Below are positions 43,672 through 51,979 of a DNA stretch of 64,000 nucleotides, one piece after another; the stretch's first letter is position 1, and each line of letters begins with the position of its first letter. The stretch lies in NCBI GenBank assembly GCA_020850755.1, contig JADZEB010000004.1:124001-188000 (forward strand), given 5' to 3'. The translations under genes were made by a program, and so were the position numbers. The DNA is from Alphaproteobacteria bacterium. GTDB taxonomy: Bacteria; Pseudomonadota; Alphaproteobacteria; Acetobacterales; Acetobacteraceae. Below the pieces are notes generated by a model. The model was not told the origin of the DNA. It did not search any database and saw nothing but the letters and a program-made list of their open reading frames with translations.

Positions 43672-44268
43672 GTGGGGGCACCCCTGGCCCATCTCGGCTA
43701 CGCCGTGGCCTGGCTCACCTTCGGCCTCGTGCATTCGCTGCTCGCGCGCGAGGGCGTGAAGGCGCGGCTTTCCGGCCTGTTCGGCCGTGGCTACCGCCTC
43801 GCCTACAATCTGTTCGCGCTGGCGCATCTGGGCGCGGTGCTGGCCGTGGGAAGGATCGCGCTCGGCGCGCTGCCAGGATTCGACCACCCCGTGTGGCTGG
43901 CCGTGACACAGGGCCTGATGCTCGCCGCCGGCGCAGTCGTGCTGGCGGTGGCGCTGCGTGGCTACGATCTCGGCCTGTTCGCCGGCACCCGCCAGCTCCG
44001 CGAGGGCGAAGCGGCCGACCAGGAGCCACTCCGCCTCGACGGCCTGCACCGCTATGTCCGCCATCCGCTCTATGCCGGCGTGCATCTGGCGCTGTGGGGG
44101 CTTGCCACCTCGCCGCTCGGGCTTGCCACTGCGGCCTGGGCCTCGGCCTATCTGGTCATCGGCGCGATGTTCGAGGAGCGCGCCCTGGTCCGGCGCTACG
44201 GCGCCGCCTATGAGCGCTACCGCCGGCAGGTGCCGGCGATTATCCCCTGGCGCGGCCGGGCGATCTGA
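43672..44268 (+). CDS. NnrU/isoprenylcysteine methyltransferase-like membrane protein
   Basis: 198 residues from GTG 43672, five bases after the livF stop. Five to six membrane helices and the C-terminal RHPLYAGVHLALWGL, FEERALVRRYGAAYERYRRQ and VPAIIPW are the SAM-binding pattern of the PEMT/ICMT family; the N-terminal half resembles NnrU. Likely methylates a lipid or small acceptor, or has a nitric-oxide-related role as in NnrU; both inferred. Possibly cotranscribed with liv genes by proximity. Confidence 0.75.
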   Translation: MGAPLAHLGYAVAWLTFGLVHSLLAREGVKARLSGLFGRGYRLAYNLFALAHLGAVLAVGRIALGALPGFDHPVWLAVTQGLMLAAGAVVLAVALRGYDLGLFAGTRQLREGEAADQEPLRLDGLHRYVRHPLYAGVHLALWGLATSPLGLATAAWASAYLVIGAMFEERALVRRYGAAYERYRRQVPAIIPWRGRAI

Positions 44269-44297
44269 CCGAGCAGGAGCCGCGCAGCAGCGCCGAG

Positions 44298-44864
44298 ATG
44301 CAGGACTTCATCACCATCTTCCTGGCCGCGCCGCTTGCCTCGGCCTTCGGTGTCGCCGGGCTGGTGCTCGGCGCAGTCTGGCCGCTGTTCCCGACCCGCA
44401 CCGGCATGCTCGCCGCGCAAGCGGGCGTCGCCGCAGCCTTCACCGGCCATTACGCGCTGATGGGTGCGACCACCGGCAGCATCCTGAATGCGCTCATTGC
44501 AGCACAGGCGCTGGCGGCGATCCCGCTCGGGCGCGATCCGCGCTTCCGGCTGGTCTACCTTGCCATGCTGCCGGTGATCGCGCTGGTGCTGGCGCTGACC
44601 TGGGCCGGCACGACCTCGCTCTTGTCATCGCTCGCCACCGCGCTGATGAGCCTCGCGCGCTGGCAGACACGCCAGCTTCCGTTCCGGCTGATGATGCTCA
44701 CCGCCTCGCCGGTATGGGGGCTGCACGACTGGATCATCGGCAGCCTGCCCGGCATCATCGCCTCGACGCTGACGGTTTCGGCGAGCATGTACGGGCTATG
44801 GCGTGTCCGCCGCGACCGGCTGCGCGATGAACGCGCCGCCGCCCGCGATGCAACGGCCGCCTAG
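44298..44864 (+). CDS. YgjV-like inner-membrane protein
   Basis: 188 residues with about six hydrophobic segments. AALMSLARWQTRQLPFRLMM, VWGLHDWIIGSLPGIIASTL fit the YgjV (PF10688, Imp-YgjV) family of unknown function. Its TAG stop (44862-44864) is the left CTAG border of the repeat at 44861-44990, so the repeat begins at its last codon. Confidence 0.72.
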   Translation: MQDFITIFLAAPLASAFGVAGLVLGAVWPLFPTRTGMLAAQAGVAAAFTGHYALMGATTGSILNALIAAQALAAIPLGRDPRFRLVYLAMLPVIALVLALTWAGTTSLLSSLATALMSLARWQTRQLPFRLMMLTASPVWGLHDWIIGSLPGIIASTLTVSASMYGLWRVRRDRLRDERAAARDATAA

Positions 44865-44990
44865 GGCACGTTCCGTTCGGCTTCGATCAGCCAAACGGAA
44901 GTCCTGCCCGAGAAACTCATGGTTTGCGAGCAGCTTAGTCCGATCTGGTGGAACCGCCCTGCGGTTCCACCAGATCGGACGCTGCTCTAG
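44861..44990 (+). repeat. Full copy of the CTAG-ended palindromic repeat (copy C)
   Basis: 130 bp including a CTAG at each end (44861-44864, 44987-44990). The right part is a perfect 20-bp inverted repeat (44938-44957 with 44961-44980, loop CCT). The ends GGCACGTTCCGTTC and, inverted, AGCAGCGTCCGATC match at 9 of 14 positions. It lies between convergent genes and supplies a TAG stop to each. Likely a non-autonomous transposable element (MITE) with CTAG target duplication; this classification is an inference. Confidence 0.8.
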
Positions 44991-46501
44991 AAGCGCACAT
45001 CGTCGTCCAGGTAGCGGCGGATATGGTAGGGCTGCTTGGCCAGGGCCGGGCAGAAGCTGCTCACCACCGGTTCGAGCTTGATGAACAGGTCCTTCCACTC
45101 GGCGTTCAGCGCCTCCAGCCGCTCGCGCGCGGCTTCCGCTTGGCGGGCAAGGCTGCGCAGATCGAGCGTCGTCAGGCGCTTCTCCTTTACTACCATGCGC
45201 CCGCCCGCCATGACATGGCGGACCGAGGTGCCGTCCTCGACATGGACAAGCTGGTTGATCGTGTTGTTCCAGGGGATCCAGTTCACCGCGTTCAGGTCAA
45301 GGAACACGATGTCCGCCTTGAAGCCCGGCGCAATGCGGCCGATATCCTTGAAGCCGAGTGCGCGGGCGCTGCCCTCGGTCGCGGCGCGATAGCTCTCCTG
45401 CACCGTCACCCACTTGCGCGGATCGGGTCCCTGCGTCTTGGACACCATCGATGCAAGGCGCATCGATTCATACATGTTGAGGTTGTCGCCGCAGGAAGCG
45501 GCATCGGTGCCGAGCCCGACATTGACGCCGAGATCGAGCATGCGGCGGAAATTGAACAGCCCGTTGCCCAGCCGCATGTTGCTGCCCGGATTGTGCGCGG
45601 CCGAGGCGCCGTGCGCGGCCATGCGGCGCATGTCCTCGTCGTCTAGCCAGATGGCGTGGCCGGCGGTGAAGTCGGGCCCGATCAGTCCGAGCTTGTCCAT
45701 GTGCGCGACCAGGGTGCGTCCATAGCGATTGATGCCGGCAATCGCCTGCACCTTGCTTTCGCCGACATGGGTGTGCAGCGGCGCGCCATGCTCGCGCGCA
45801 AGCCGCGCGCAGCCGCACATGAACTCGTCGCAGCAATGCAGCGGGATGGTCGGCGCCACCGCCGGGCGCACGCCCGCGCTCGACCATTTCCAGGCCTTCA
45901 GCGAAGCCTCGATATTGGCGAGCGAGGTCTGCCAGGGCGCGAGCCTGAGGCGCGCAACCTCCTTCTGCAGCGCCGCCGGCAGCGCATCCATAAGCCCCGG
46001 TATCGCCTCGTAGAGCGTCAGATCGGCGACCATCGGGGCCACCACCGCGCGCATGCCGGCCTCGGCATAGGCGCCGGCCACTGCGTCGAGCCCGTCCACG
46101 CTCGGTGTCGGAAATTCGTAGTAGAGATCGTAGGCCGCGGTGCAGCCCTTGAGCAGCATCTCGGCCGCGCCGATCAATGTCGTCAGGCGCTTGTCCTCGA
46201 TCGCGCGGTTGCCGCCGATCCATGGCGCAGCAGCGAGGAGGAGTTCAAGCGTCCAGCGATCGCCCTGGCCGCGGCTGAGATTGCCGTGGCCGTGGGTGTG
46301 CGCGTTGATCAAGCCCGGATGGAGCAGGCAGTCGGCCGCGTCCACCACCGCGGCGTCGGCCGGTGCCGCGAGGCCTGGCGCGCCGACCGAGCGGATCGTA
46401 TCGCCCTCGACCAGGATATCGACCGCATCCCCACGCAGCGTGCCGGGATCGGCCAGCCGGGCATTGCGGATGATGGTATGGGCGGGCGGCTTTGCGGGCA
46501 T
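44987..46501 (-). CDS. TRZ/ATZ-type amidohydrolase (cytosine deaminase superfamily)
   Basis: 504 residues from ATG 46501. Metal-ligand motifs: INAHTHGHGN at about 66-74 (HxH), LHTHVGESKVQ, GHAIWLDDEDM and LGTDAASCGDNLNM. Length and SAAHNPGSNMRLGNG loop suit the SsnA/TrzA/chlorohydrolase branch, which deaminates or hydrolyses purine, pyrimidine or triazine-type rings. It follows an NMT1-type ABC operon on the same strand by 79 bp; those transporters often carry pyrimidines or similar heterocycles, so it probably acts on the imported solute. Its TAG stop lies in the repeat's CTAG. Confidence 0.87.
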   Translation of the reverse strand: MPAKPPAHTIIRNARLADPGTLRGDAVDILVEGDTIRSVGAPGLAAPADAAVVDAADCLLHPGLINAHTHGHGNLSRGQGDRWTLELLLAAAPWIGGNRAIEDKRLTTLIGAAEMLLKGCTAAYDLYYEFPTPSVDGLDAVAGAYAEAGMRAVVAPMVADLTLYEAIPGLMDALPAALQKEVARLRLAPWQTSLANIEASLKAWKWSSAGVRPAVAPTIPLHCCDEFMCGCARLAREHGAPLHTHVGESKVQAIAGINRYGRTLVAHMDKLGLIGPDFTAGHAIWLDDEDMRRMAAHGASAAHNPGSNMRLGNGLFNFRRMLDLGVNVGLGTDAASCGDNLNMYESMRLASMVSKTQGPDPRKWVTVQESYRAATEGSARALGFKDIGRIAPGFKADIVFLDLNAVNWIPWNNTINQLVHVEDGTSVRHVMAGGRMVVKEKRLTTLDLRSLARQAEAARERLEALNAEWKDLFIKLEPVVSSFCPALAKQPYHIRRYLDDDVRF

Positions 46502-46580
46502 GTGCAGGTCCTCTCGTGCGAAAATGCCGCTGCGCGTCGGAAGGCGCGGGCGGCAACGATATTGGGTCAGACCGCCCCCG

Positions 46581-47441
46581 TCAGACCACCATCTTTTCGT
46601 GGCTGTTGGACCATGGGAAGAAGATGCGCTCGATCAGTTCGACCACCTGGAACAGCACGATCCCAAGGATACCGAGGATGATCACGGCGCCATAGGCGAC
46701 GCTGGTGCGGAAGAAGGCCGTCGAGGTCTGGATCAGGTAACCCAGCCCCTGGTCCGCGCCGACGAACTCCGCCACCACCGCGCCAACGACCGAGAGCGCG
46801 ATCGCGACCTTCAGCCCGCCGAACACGAACGGGATGGCGAAGGGGAAGCGGATACGCGCCATCTCCTGGAAGCGCGAGGCGCGGCAGGAGCGGCCAAGCT
46901 CGATCAGTTCGGGCGGGGTGGCAAGAAGCCCCGCCGTGGTGGATACGACCAGCGGGAAGAACGCTACCAGGAAGGTCACGATCACGCGCGGAAGCTCGTT
47001 CGCGCCAAGCCCGATGATCAGCACCGGGGCGAGCGCCACCTTGGGCACGGATTGCGTGATCACCAGCAGCGGATAGATCGCCGCCGAAAGCAGCGGCGAG
47101 GCCGTGATCGCCACCGCGAGTGGCAAGCTTATCAGGATCGAGGCGACGAACCCCAGCAGCGTCGTGCGCAGGGTTGCCAGCGTGTGGTAGAAAACCGGCC
47201 AGCCGATCTTGGTCGTTTCCGTCCAGATCGCGCTCGGCGCCGGCAGGATGAATTCGGGCACGCTGAAGCCGTGCACCATCGCCTCCCATGCCGCCACCAG
47301 CAGCATGAAGGCCACGATCGGCACCACGATCTCCCGCACCCAGGGCGGGAGGGTGAAGCCCTGCTCAGGCAATTCCGCTACGTCGGCCGCCATTGCCGAA
47401 GATGAGGCTGCGGATGCGCTGGGCGCAGTCTTGGAACTCAT
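46581..47441 (-). CDS. SsuC/TauC-type ABC permease (NMT1 operon A)
   Basis: 286 residues from ATG 47441, which has GGAGGGG 6 nt upstream. BPD_transp_1 permease with six helices; FILPAPSAIWTETTKIG and the EAA loop ASRFQEMARIRFPFAIPFVFGGL are family signatures. The first 77 nt overlap the end of the ATPase gene, an unusually long overlap for coupled transporter genes; a downstream ATG at 47393 would reduce it to 29 nt but has a worse ribosome site. Confidence 0.9.
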   Translation of the reverse strand: MSSKTAPSASAASSSAMAADVAELPEQGFTLPPWVREIVVPIVAFMLLVAAWEAMVHGFSVPEFILPAPSAIWTETTKIGWPVFYHTLATLRTTLLGFVASILISLPLAVAITASPLLSAAIYPLLVITQSVPKVALAPVLIIGLGANELPRVIVTFLVAFFPLVVSTTAGLLATPPELIELGRSCRASRFQEMARIRFPFAIPFVFGGLKVAIALSVVGAVVAEFVGADQGLGYLIQTSTAFFRTSVAYGAVIILGILGIVLFQVVELIERIFFPWSNSHEKMVV

Positions 47442-48141
47442 GGAGCCCCTCCTGCTCGAAGCTGCGCGGGCGTGGCAGCGGCACGTCGATGATCTCGGCG
47501 ATGCGGCCGGGCCGCGGCGACATCACCACCACGCGGTCGGCCAGCAGCACAGCCTCGGAGATCGAGTGGGTGACGAACAGCACGGTCATCGGCCGGGCGG
47601 ACCAGATGCGCAGCAGCTCGAGGCTCATCTCCTCGCGCGTGAGGGCATCAAGGGCACCGAACGGCTCGTCCATCAGCAGGACGCGCGGCTCGATCAGCAG
47701 AGCCCGGCAGATGGCCGCGCGCTGCTGCATGCCTCCGGAAAGCTCGCGCGGGCTTTTCTTCTCGAACCCGGCAAGCCCGACCAGGGCAAGCAGTTCGCGT
47801 GCCTTGTCCTCGCTCTCGGGCGTGTAGCGGCCCATGATGCGCAGCGGGAACACGACATTGGTCAGGACATCGGCCCAAGGCAGCAAGGTCGGCGCCTGAA
47901 ACACCATTGCGGTGTCCGAGCGCGCCTCTGTCACGCGCGAACCCTCGATGGAGATGTCGCCGGCCGTGGGCGGGATCAGGCCCGCCACAAGACGCAGCAT
48001 CGTGCTCTTGCCGCATCCCGACGGCCCGACGAGCGCCACGAACTCGCCGGGCCGGAAGGACAAGGACAGCTTGGCCAGGGCCGGCACCGCCGACCCGTCA
48101 TTGGCCCGGAAGGTCTTGGCGACCCCGTCCAGAACGATCAT
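47365..48141 (-). CDS. SsuB/TauB-type ABC ATPase (NMT1 operon A)
   Basis: 258 residues from ATG 48141. Walker A GPSGCGKST, Q-loop AMVFQAPTLLPWADV, signature LSGGMQQRAAICRALL, Walker B VLLMDEPFGALDALT and FVTHSISEAVLLAD are all present. It energises the permease encoded by the overlapping downstream gene. Confidence 0.92.
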   Translation of the reverse strand: MIVLDGVAKTFRANDGSAVPALAKLSLSFRPGEFVALVGPSGCGKSTMLRLVAGLIPPTAGDISIEGSRVTEARSDTAMVFQAPTLLPWADVLTNVVFPLRIMGRYTPESEDKARELLALVGLAGFEKKSPRELSGGMQQRAAICRALLIEPRVLLMDEPFGALDALTREEMSLELLRIWSARPMTVLFVTHSISEAVLLADRVVVMSPRPGRIAEIIDVPLPRPRSFEQEGLHEFQDCAQRIRSLIFGNGGRRSGIA

Positions 48142-48166
48142 GAGTCGATGACGTCCTGGCTGGCCA

Positions 48167-49159
48167 TCAGGGCACGAAGCGCTGATCGACCGCCTGGGCG
48201 TAGTCCCAGGTCGGCGTCAGCTCGAGTGACTTCGACACCTGCTCCCAGGTGAAGCGAAGGCGATCGGCCTGGAAGCGGCCAAGCCCGGTCTCGCGCGCAT
48301 GGTCGGTGAACACATAGCCAATCACGGCGCGATGGCTGCCCATGCAGTCGTCATGCTCGACCTCGGGATTGCGCTGCACATGCAGCCTGCATGCCTCGGA
48401 CACGTTGTCGCGCGCCCAGGTGAAGCTGTTCTGGACCGCACGCAGGAAGCGGCGCACCAGATCGGGATTACGCTCGATCACGCTGTCCGCGGCAACGATC
48501 GTGGTCGCGTAGATCGCGAACCCGGTCTCGACGAACGGAAAGGCCACGATCTCCTGTCCTGCGCGCTGCGCCGCCTTGTTCTGGTAGTAGTGGTGGATGG
48601 CGAAGAAAGGCGCCGCATCGAGGCGGCGGCCGATCAGGAGCGCGGCCATTGCCGAGGCATCGGTGTTCACCCAGGTCACGCTGTTCGGATCGATGCCGAC
48701 ACGGCGCGCCACCTCCGGGAAATAGAGGCGATGGCTGTTGCCCGGCGTGATGCCGATGCGCCTGCCGGCAAGCTGCGCCAGCGATGTGATGCCCGAGGAG
48801 CGCAGCACAAACATCGAGTGCGGCGAGTGGGTGTAGATCGCCATGACCGAGCGCACCGGCGTGTTCTGGCGCTGGCGAGCGGCGAATACGGCCGAGATGT
48901 CGGCAACCCCAAAGGGCGCCGTGCCGGCGGCCACCTTGGCCACAGTGTCGCCCGAGCCATAGCCGCGGGTCATGTTCAGTTCGATGCCCTGCTCGCGGAA
49001 TGCACCGCGCTGCCAGCCCGAGTAATAGGCGGCATGCTCGCCGGTGGGGATCCAGTCGAGTTGGAACGGAACGCGATCAAGGTTTTGTGCTGATGCCGAC
49101 CCCGCGCCCGCCAGGGCCACGCAGCCAAGCGCGAGGGCCGCAAGGATGTTCTTGTTCAT
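48167..49159 (-). CDS. NMT1/SsuA-type binding protein (NMT1 operon A)
   Basis: 330 residues with a Sec signal (MNKNILAALALGCVALAGAG, cleaved near ASAQ). NMT1-domain features: VPFQLDWIPTGEHAAYYSGWQ, GIELNMTRGYGSGDTVAKVA, GVADISAVFAARQ and AGRRIGITPGNSHRLYFPEV. This branch often binds thiamine-pyrimidine precursors, riboflavin, taurine or other small heterocycles. It opens an operon SBP-ATPase-permease-amidohydrolase. Confidence 0.88.
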   Translation of the reverse strand: MNKNILAALALGCVALAGAGSASAQNLDRVPFQLDWIPTGEHAAYYSGWQRGAFREQGIELNMTRGYGSGDTVAKVAAGTAPFGVADISAVFAARQRQNTPVRSVMAIYTHSPHSMFVLRSSGITSLAQLAGRRIGITPGNSHRLYFPEVARRVGIDPNSVTWVNTDASAMAALLIGRRLDAAPFFAIHHYYQNKAAQRAGQEIVAFPFVETGFAIYATTIVAADSVIERNPDLVRRFLRAVQNSFTWARDNVSEACRLHVQRNPEVEHDDCMGSHRAVIGYVFTDHARETGLGRFQADRLRFTWEQVSKSLELTPTWDYAQAVDQRFVP

Positions 49160-49380
49160 TATCGTTGCCTCCCCGTTGTTAGGGTGATGTCCTTTGTAAC
49201 CCAGCCGTCACGATCAGCAAGTGGAATGTTGTGCGCCCGGGCACTTGCGGGACCGTCACGCGCATGCCTAACCTCTTATTGCTCGCGGCAGGTTGCGCGG
49301 GTCGGACGTGGTGCCTGGCAGGCCGCACGCCCGCGCACTTCGCCCCTCGTGCCTGCCGGGTTCCGGGAGCGGTCGCCGCA
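49160..49380. other. Divergent intergenic region, no clear signal
   Basis: About 220 bp separates operon A (minus) from the EamA pair (plus). I see no convincing -35/-10 pair or long palindrome; short frames here have no recognisable product. Confidence 0.4.
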
Positions 49381-50289
49381 ATGACGGGCCTGATCGGGGC
49401 TCATTGGATGGCTTTGCCACGCAATGTTCGCGGCGGCATCCTGGTTGGCCTATCAGCCTTCACCTTCACCATCGAGGCCGTGTGCGTACGCCTGCTGACG
49501 CTGGAAGGCGTGCCGCTGGCGCAGATCGTGCTGGCGCGCTGCCTCGGCCAGTTCCTGTGGACCGGCCGGATATTGTTGCGCCGCGGCCTTGCCGCACTAC
49601 ACACAAACCGCCCCTGGCTTCATCTGCTGCGCGGCCTTTCGAGCGTGGTGTGCTGGGCAACCTACTACCTGTCGCTTGACTATCTCTCGCTGGCACTCGG
49701 CTCGGCGCTGAGCTTCACCAGCGTGCTGTTCGCCACGCTGCTGTCCTGGCCGGTGCTGGGCGAGCGGGTGGGCTTCGCGCGCTGGGCGGCGACCCTGGCC
49801 GGGTTCGCGGGCGCGATCGTGATGCTGCGTCCCGATCTTGCGCCGAGTGGCATCGGCGTCCTCGCCGCCCTGGTCTCGGCGGTGGCCTGGGCGGGGATCA
49901 TGCTCACCACGCGCATGCTTTCGGCAACCGAGCCCACGGCGACGATCATGCTCTGGGTCGGATTCGTCTCGACCGGCTTCGCCCTGCCGGCCGCTTTGCC
50001 CGTGCTGACCGTGCCGAGCGTCCCAAGCGCCGGTTTCATGCTGGCGATGGCCGTGGCCGCGCCCGGCTCGATCTGGCTTACAACCGAGGGCCTGCGCGCC
50101 GGCGAGGCCTCGGCGGTCGCACCGATGCAGTATCTGCGGCTGGTGGTGATGGCGATCGCCGGGCTTGCCCTGTTCAACGAGGCGATGGACCTGTTCACCG
50201 TAGTGGGGGCGGCCCTGATCATCGGCAGCGTGGCCATGCTACAGCATCACGAGCGGCGGCGCGCCGCGCGACAACGGAGCGCGCCATGA
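49381..50289 (+). CDS. EamA/DMT-superfamily transporter 1
   Basis: 302 residues from ATG 49381 (ATG 49408 is possible). Ten hydrophobic segments; SLALGSALSFTSVLFATLLSW, PVLGERVGFARWAATLAGF and APMQYLRLVVMAIAGLALFN are EamA motifs (RarD/YdcZ-like exporters). Its stop overlaps the next, paralogous gene as ATGA; the pair may act as a heterodimer. Confidence 0.88.
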   Translation: MTGLIGAHWMALPRNVRGGILVGLSAFTFTIEAVCVRLLTLEGVPLAQIVLARCLGQFLWTGRILLRRGLAALHTNRPWLHLLRGLSSVVCWATYYLSLDYLSLALGSALSFTSVLFATLLSWPVLGERVGFARWAATLAGFAGAIVMLRPDLAPSGIGVLAALVSAVAWAGIMLTTRMLSATEPTATIMLWVGFVSTGFALPAALPVLTVPSVPSAGFMLAMAVAAPGSIWLTTEGLRAGEASAVAPMQYLRLVVMAIAGLALFNEAMDLFTVVGAALIIGSVAMLQHHERRRAARQRSAP

Positions 50290-51191
50290 CCGACACTTTG
50301 CGCGGTGCGATCCTGGTAGTGGTGGCGACGCTGCTGTTCTCGATCGAAACCGTGTTCGTGAAGATGCTGGCCGGCGAGGTGCCGATCGCTGTGCTGATAC
50401 TGCTCCGCTCCTGGGCGCAGCTCGTCTGGGTGCTGCCATCCTTCGCGCGCCATGGGCTGCGGATCCTGCGCACCGATCGGCTTGGCCTGCAATTGCTGCG
50501 CGGCTTCTTCTCGCTATTCGCCTGGACCGCGCACTACTACGCCTTCAGCTACCTGCCGATCTCCACCGCCACCGTGCTCACCTTCACGAGCGCGCTGTTC
50601 ACCACCGCGCTGGCCGGCCCCGTGCTGGGCGAGCATGTCGGCTGGCGGCGCTGGAGTGCCGCGATCGTGGGGTTCATGGGCGTGCTGATCGTGCTGCGTC
50701 CGGGAATCCTGCCGATCGGCCTGCCGGTCCTGGCGTCGCTCGCGGCGGCGCTTCTCGGCTGCGCCATCGGGCTGACAACGAAGGCGCTCGCCCGCACGGA
50801 GCGGACCGACACGATCATGGCCTATGTCGGGCTGGTTCTGGTCGCGGGCACGACGCCGGTCGGCGTGATGGAGTGGGTGTGGCCGACACCCTGGCAGTGG
50901 CTGCTGCTCGGCACCATGGCGCCACTCGGCGCGCTCGGGCTGCAACTCTGGATCGGCGGATTGCGGCTGGGCGATGCCTCGGCCTACGCGCCGCTGCAAT
51001 ACCTCCGGCTGGTCTATGCCGAGATCGCGGGCGTCTTCATCTTCACGGAGTATCCCGACCGCTGGTCGATCGTCGGCGCGATGGTGGTCGTGGCCAGTGC
51101 CGCCTACATCACGCAGCGCGAAGCGATGTTGGCGCGCCGGGCACGGCTTGCCGCGCGCCAGGCCGCCACTCGCCCCCGACCAGACGGCTAG
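50286..51191 (+). CDS. EamA/DMT-superfamily transporter 2
   Basis: 301 residues. Similar to the preceding gene: SISTATVLTFTSALFTTALA-type segment (PISTATVLTFTSALFTTA), GPVLGEHVGWRRWSAAIVGF and YAPLQYLRLVYAEIAGVFIF. The pair probably arose by tandem duplication. The stop TAG (51189-51191) shares a CTAG with the convergent aldolase gene's stop. Confidence 0.88.
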   Translation: MTDTLRGAILVVVATLLFSIETVFVKMLAGEVPIAVLILLRSWAQLVWVLPSFARHGLRILRTDRLGLQLLRGFFSLFAWTAHYYAFSYLPISTATVLTFTSALFTTALAGPVLGEHVGWRRWSAAIVGFMGVLIVLRPGILPIGLPVLASLAAALLGCAIGLTTKALARTERTDTIMAYVGLVLVAGTTPVGVMEWVWPTPWQWLLLGTMAPLGALGLQLWIGGLRLGDASAYAPLQYLRLVYAEIAGVFIFTEYPDRWSIVGAMVVVASAAYITQREAMLARRARLAARQAATRPRPDG

Positions 51192-51979
51192 CCGCCGCGC
51201 CGACCCGCCGCGCGGAGCTGCCCCGCCCGCTCCCTGCCGGCGCCGATCATCAGATCCAGATCATTGCCGGCCAGGATGAAGCGGTAGCCCTGGGCAATCA
51301 GCCGGTCGAGCAAGGGACCCGCCGGCACGCCACCAAGGCCGGCGACCTTGCCGTGCGCAGCGCAGGCCCGCGCCACGCGCGCGAAGGCCGCAAGCGTATC
51401 GGGATGGTCGTAGGCCCCGGGCCTTGCCTGCTCCACGGTCAGATCGGAGGCGCCGACGAACAGAAGGTCAACGCCGGGTGTCGCGGCGATGGCATCGGCG
51501 TTCGCCACTGCCTCGTCGCTTTCGATCATGGCGATGACCGTGGTCATGGCATTGAGGCGCGGGATCGCCTCGGCAAGCGGTGGCTTGGGCAGGCCGATCT
51601 GCGGGAAGAAGGCTGGCACACCGCGCACGCCAAGAGGGGCGAAGCGGGCCGCAGCCGCACAGGCACGCGCATGCGCCACCGTATCGACATGCGGGAAGAA
51701 CAGGCCGAGCGCCCCGTTCGTCAGCGCCCGCCCCGCCGGCGCGGGGTCGTGCCCGGGCACGCGCACGAACGGGGCGATGCAGATCTGCAGGCCGGCGAGC
51801 ATCATCTGCGCCGCCTGGTCGAATGAATAGGGGCCGTGCTCGAGGTCGATGAACAGCCAGTCGAAGCCGGCCGCCTTGGCCGCCGCCACCGCCTCGATCC
51901 CTCTGCCCAGGCGGATCGACAGGCCGAGCGACATCTCGCCGCGGCCAAGGCCCTGCATCACCGCATTCGGTTCCGTCAC
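51188..51979 (-). CDS. HpcH/HpaI family class II aldolase
   Basis: 263 residues from GTG 51979, overlapping the upstream stop as GTGA. Motifs include FDWLFIDLEHGPYSFDQAA (catalytic His), FFPHVDTVAHAR, VIAMIESDEAVAN with the metal Glu, and DLLFVGASDLTVE with the metal Asp. These enzymes cleave 2-keto-3-deoxy or 4-hydroxy-2-oxo acids to pyruvate and an aldehyde. It forms the end of NMT1 operon B, so its substrate probably derives from the imported solute after hydro-lyase action. Confidence 0.88.
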   Translation of the reverse strand: MTEPNAVMQGLGRGEMSLGLSIRLGRGIEAVAAAKAAGFDWLFIDLEHGPYSFDQAAQMMLAGLQICIAPFVRVPGHDPAPAGRALTNGALGLFFPHVDTVAHARACAAAARFAPLGVRGVPAFFPQIGLPKPPLAEAIPRLNAMTTVIAMIESDEAVANADAIAATPGVDLLFVGASDLTVEQARPGAYDHPDTLAAFARVARACAAHGKVAGLGGVPAGPLLDRLIAQGYRFILAGNDLDLMIGAGRERAGQLRAAGRRGG

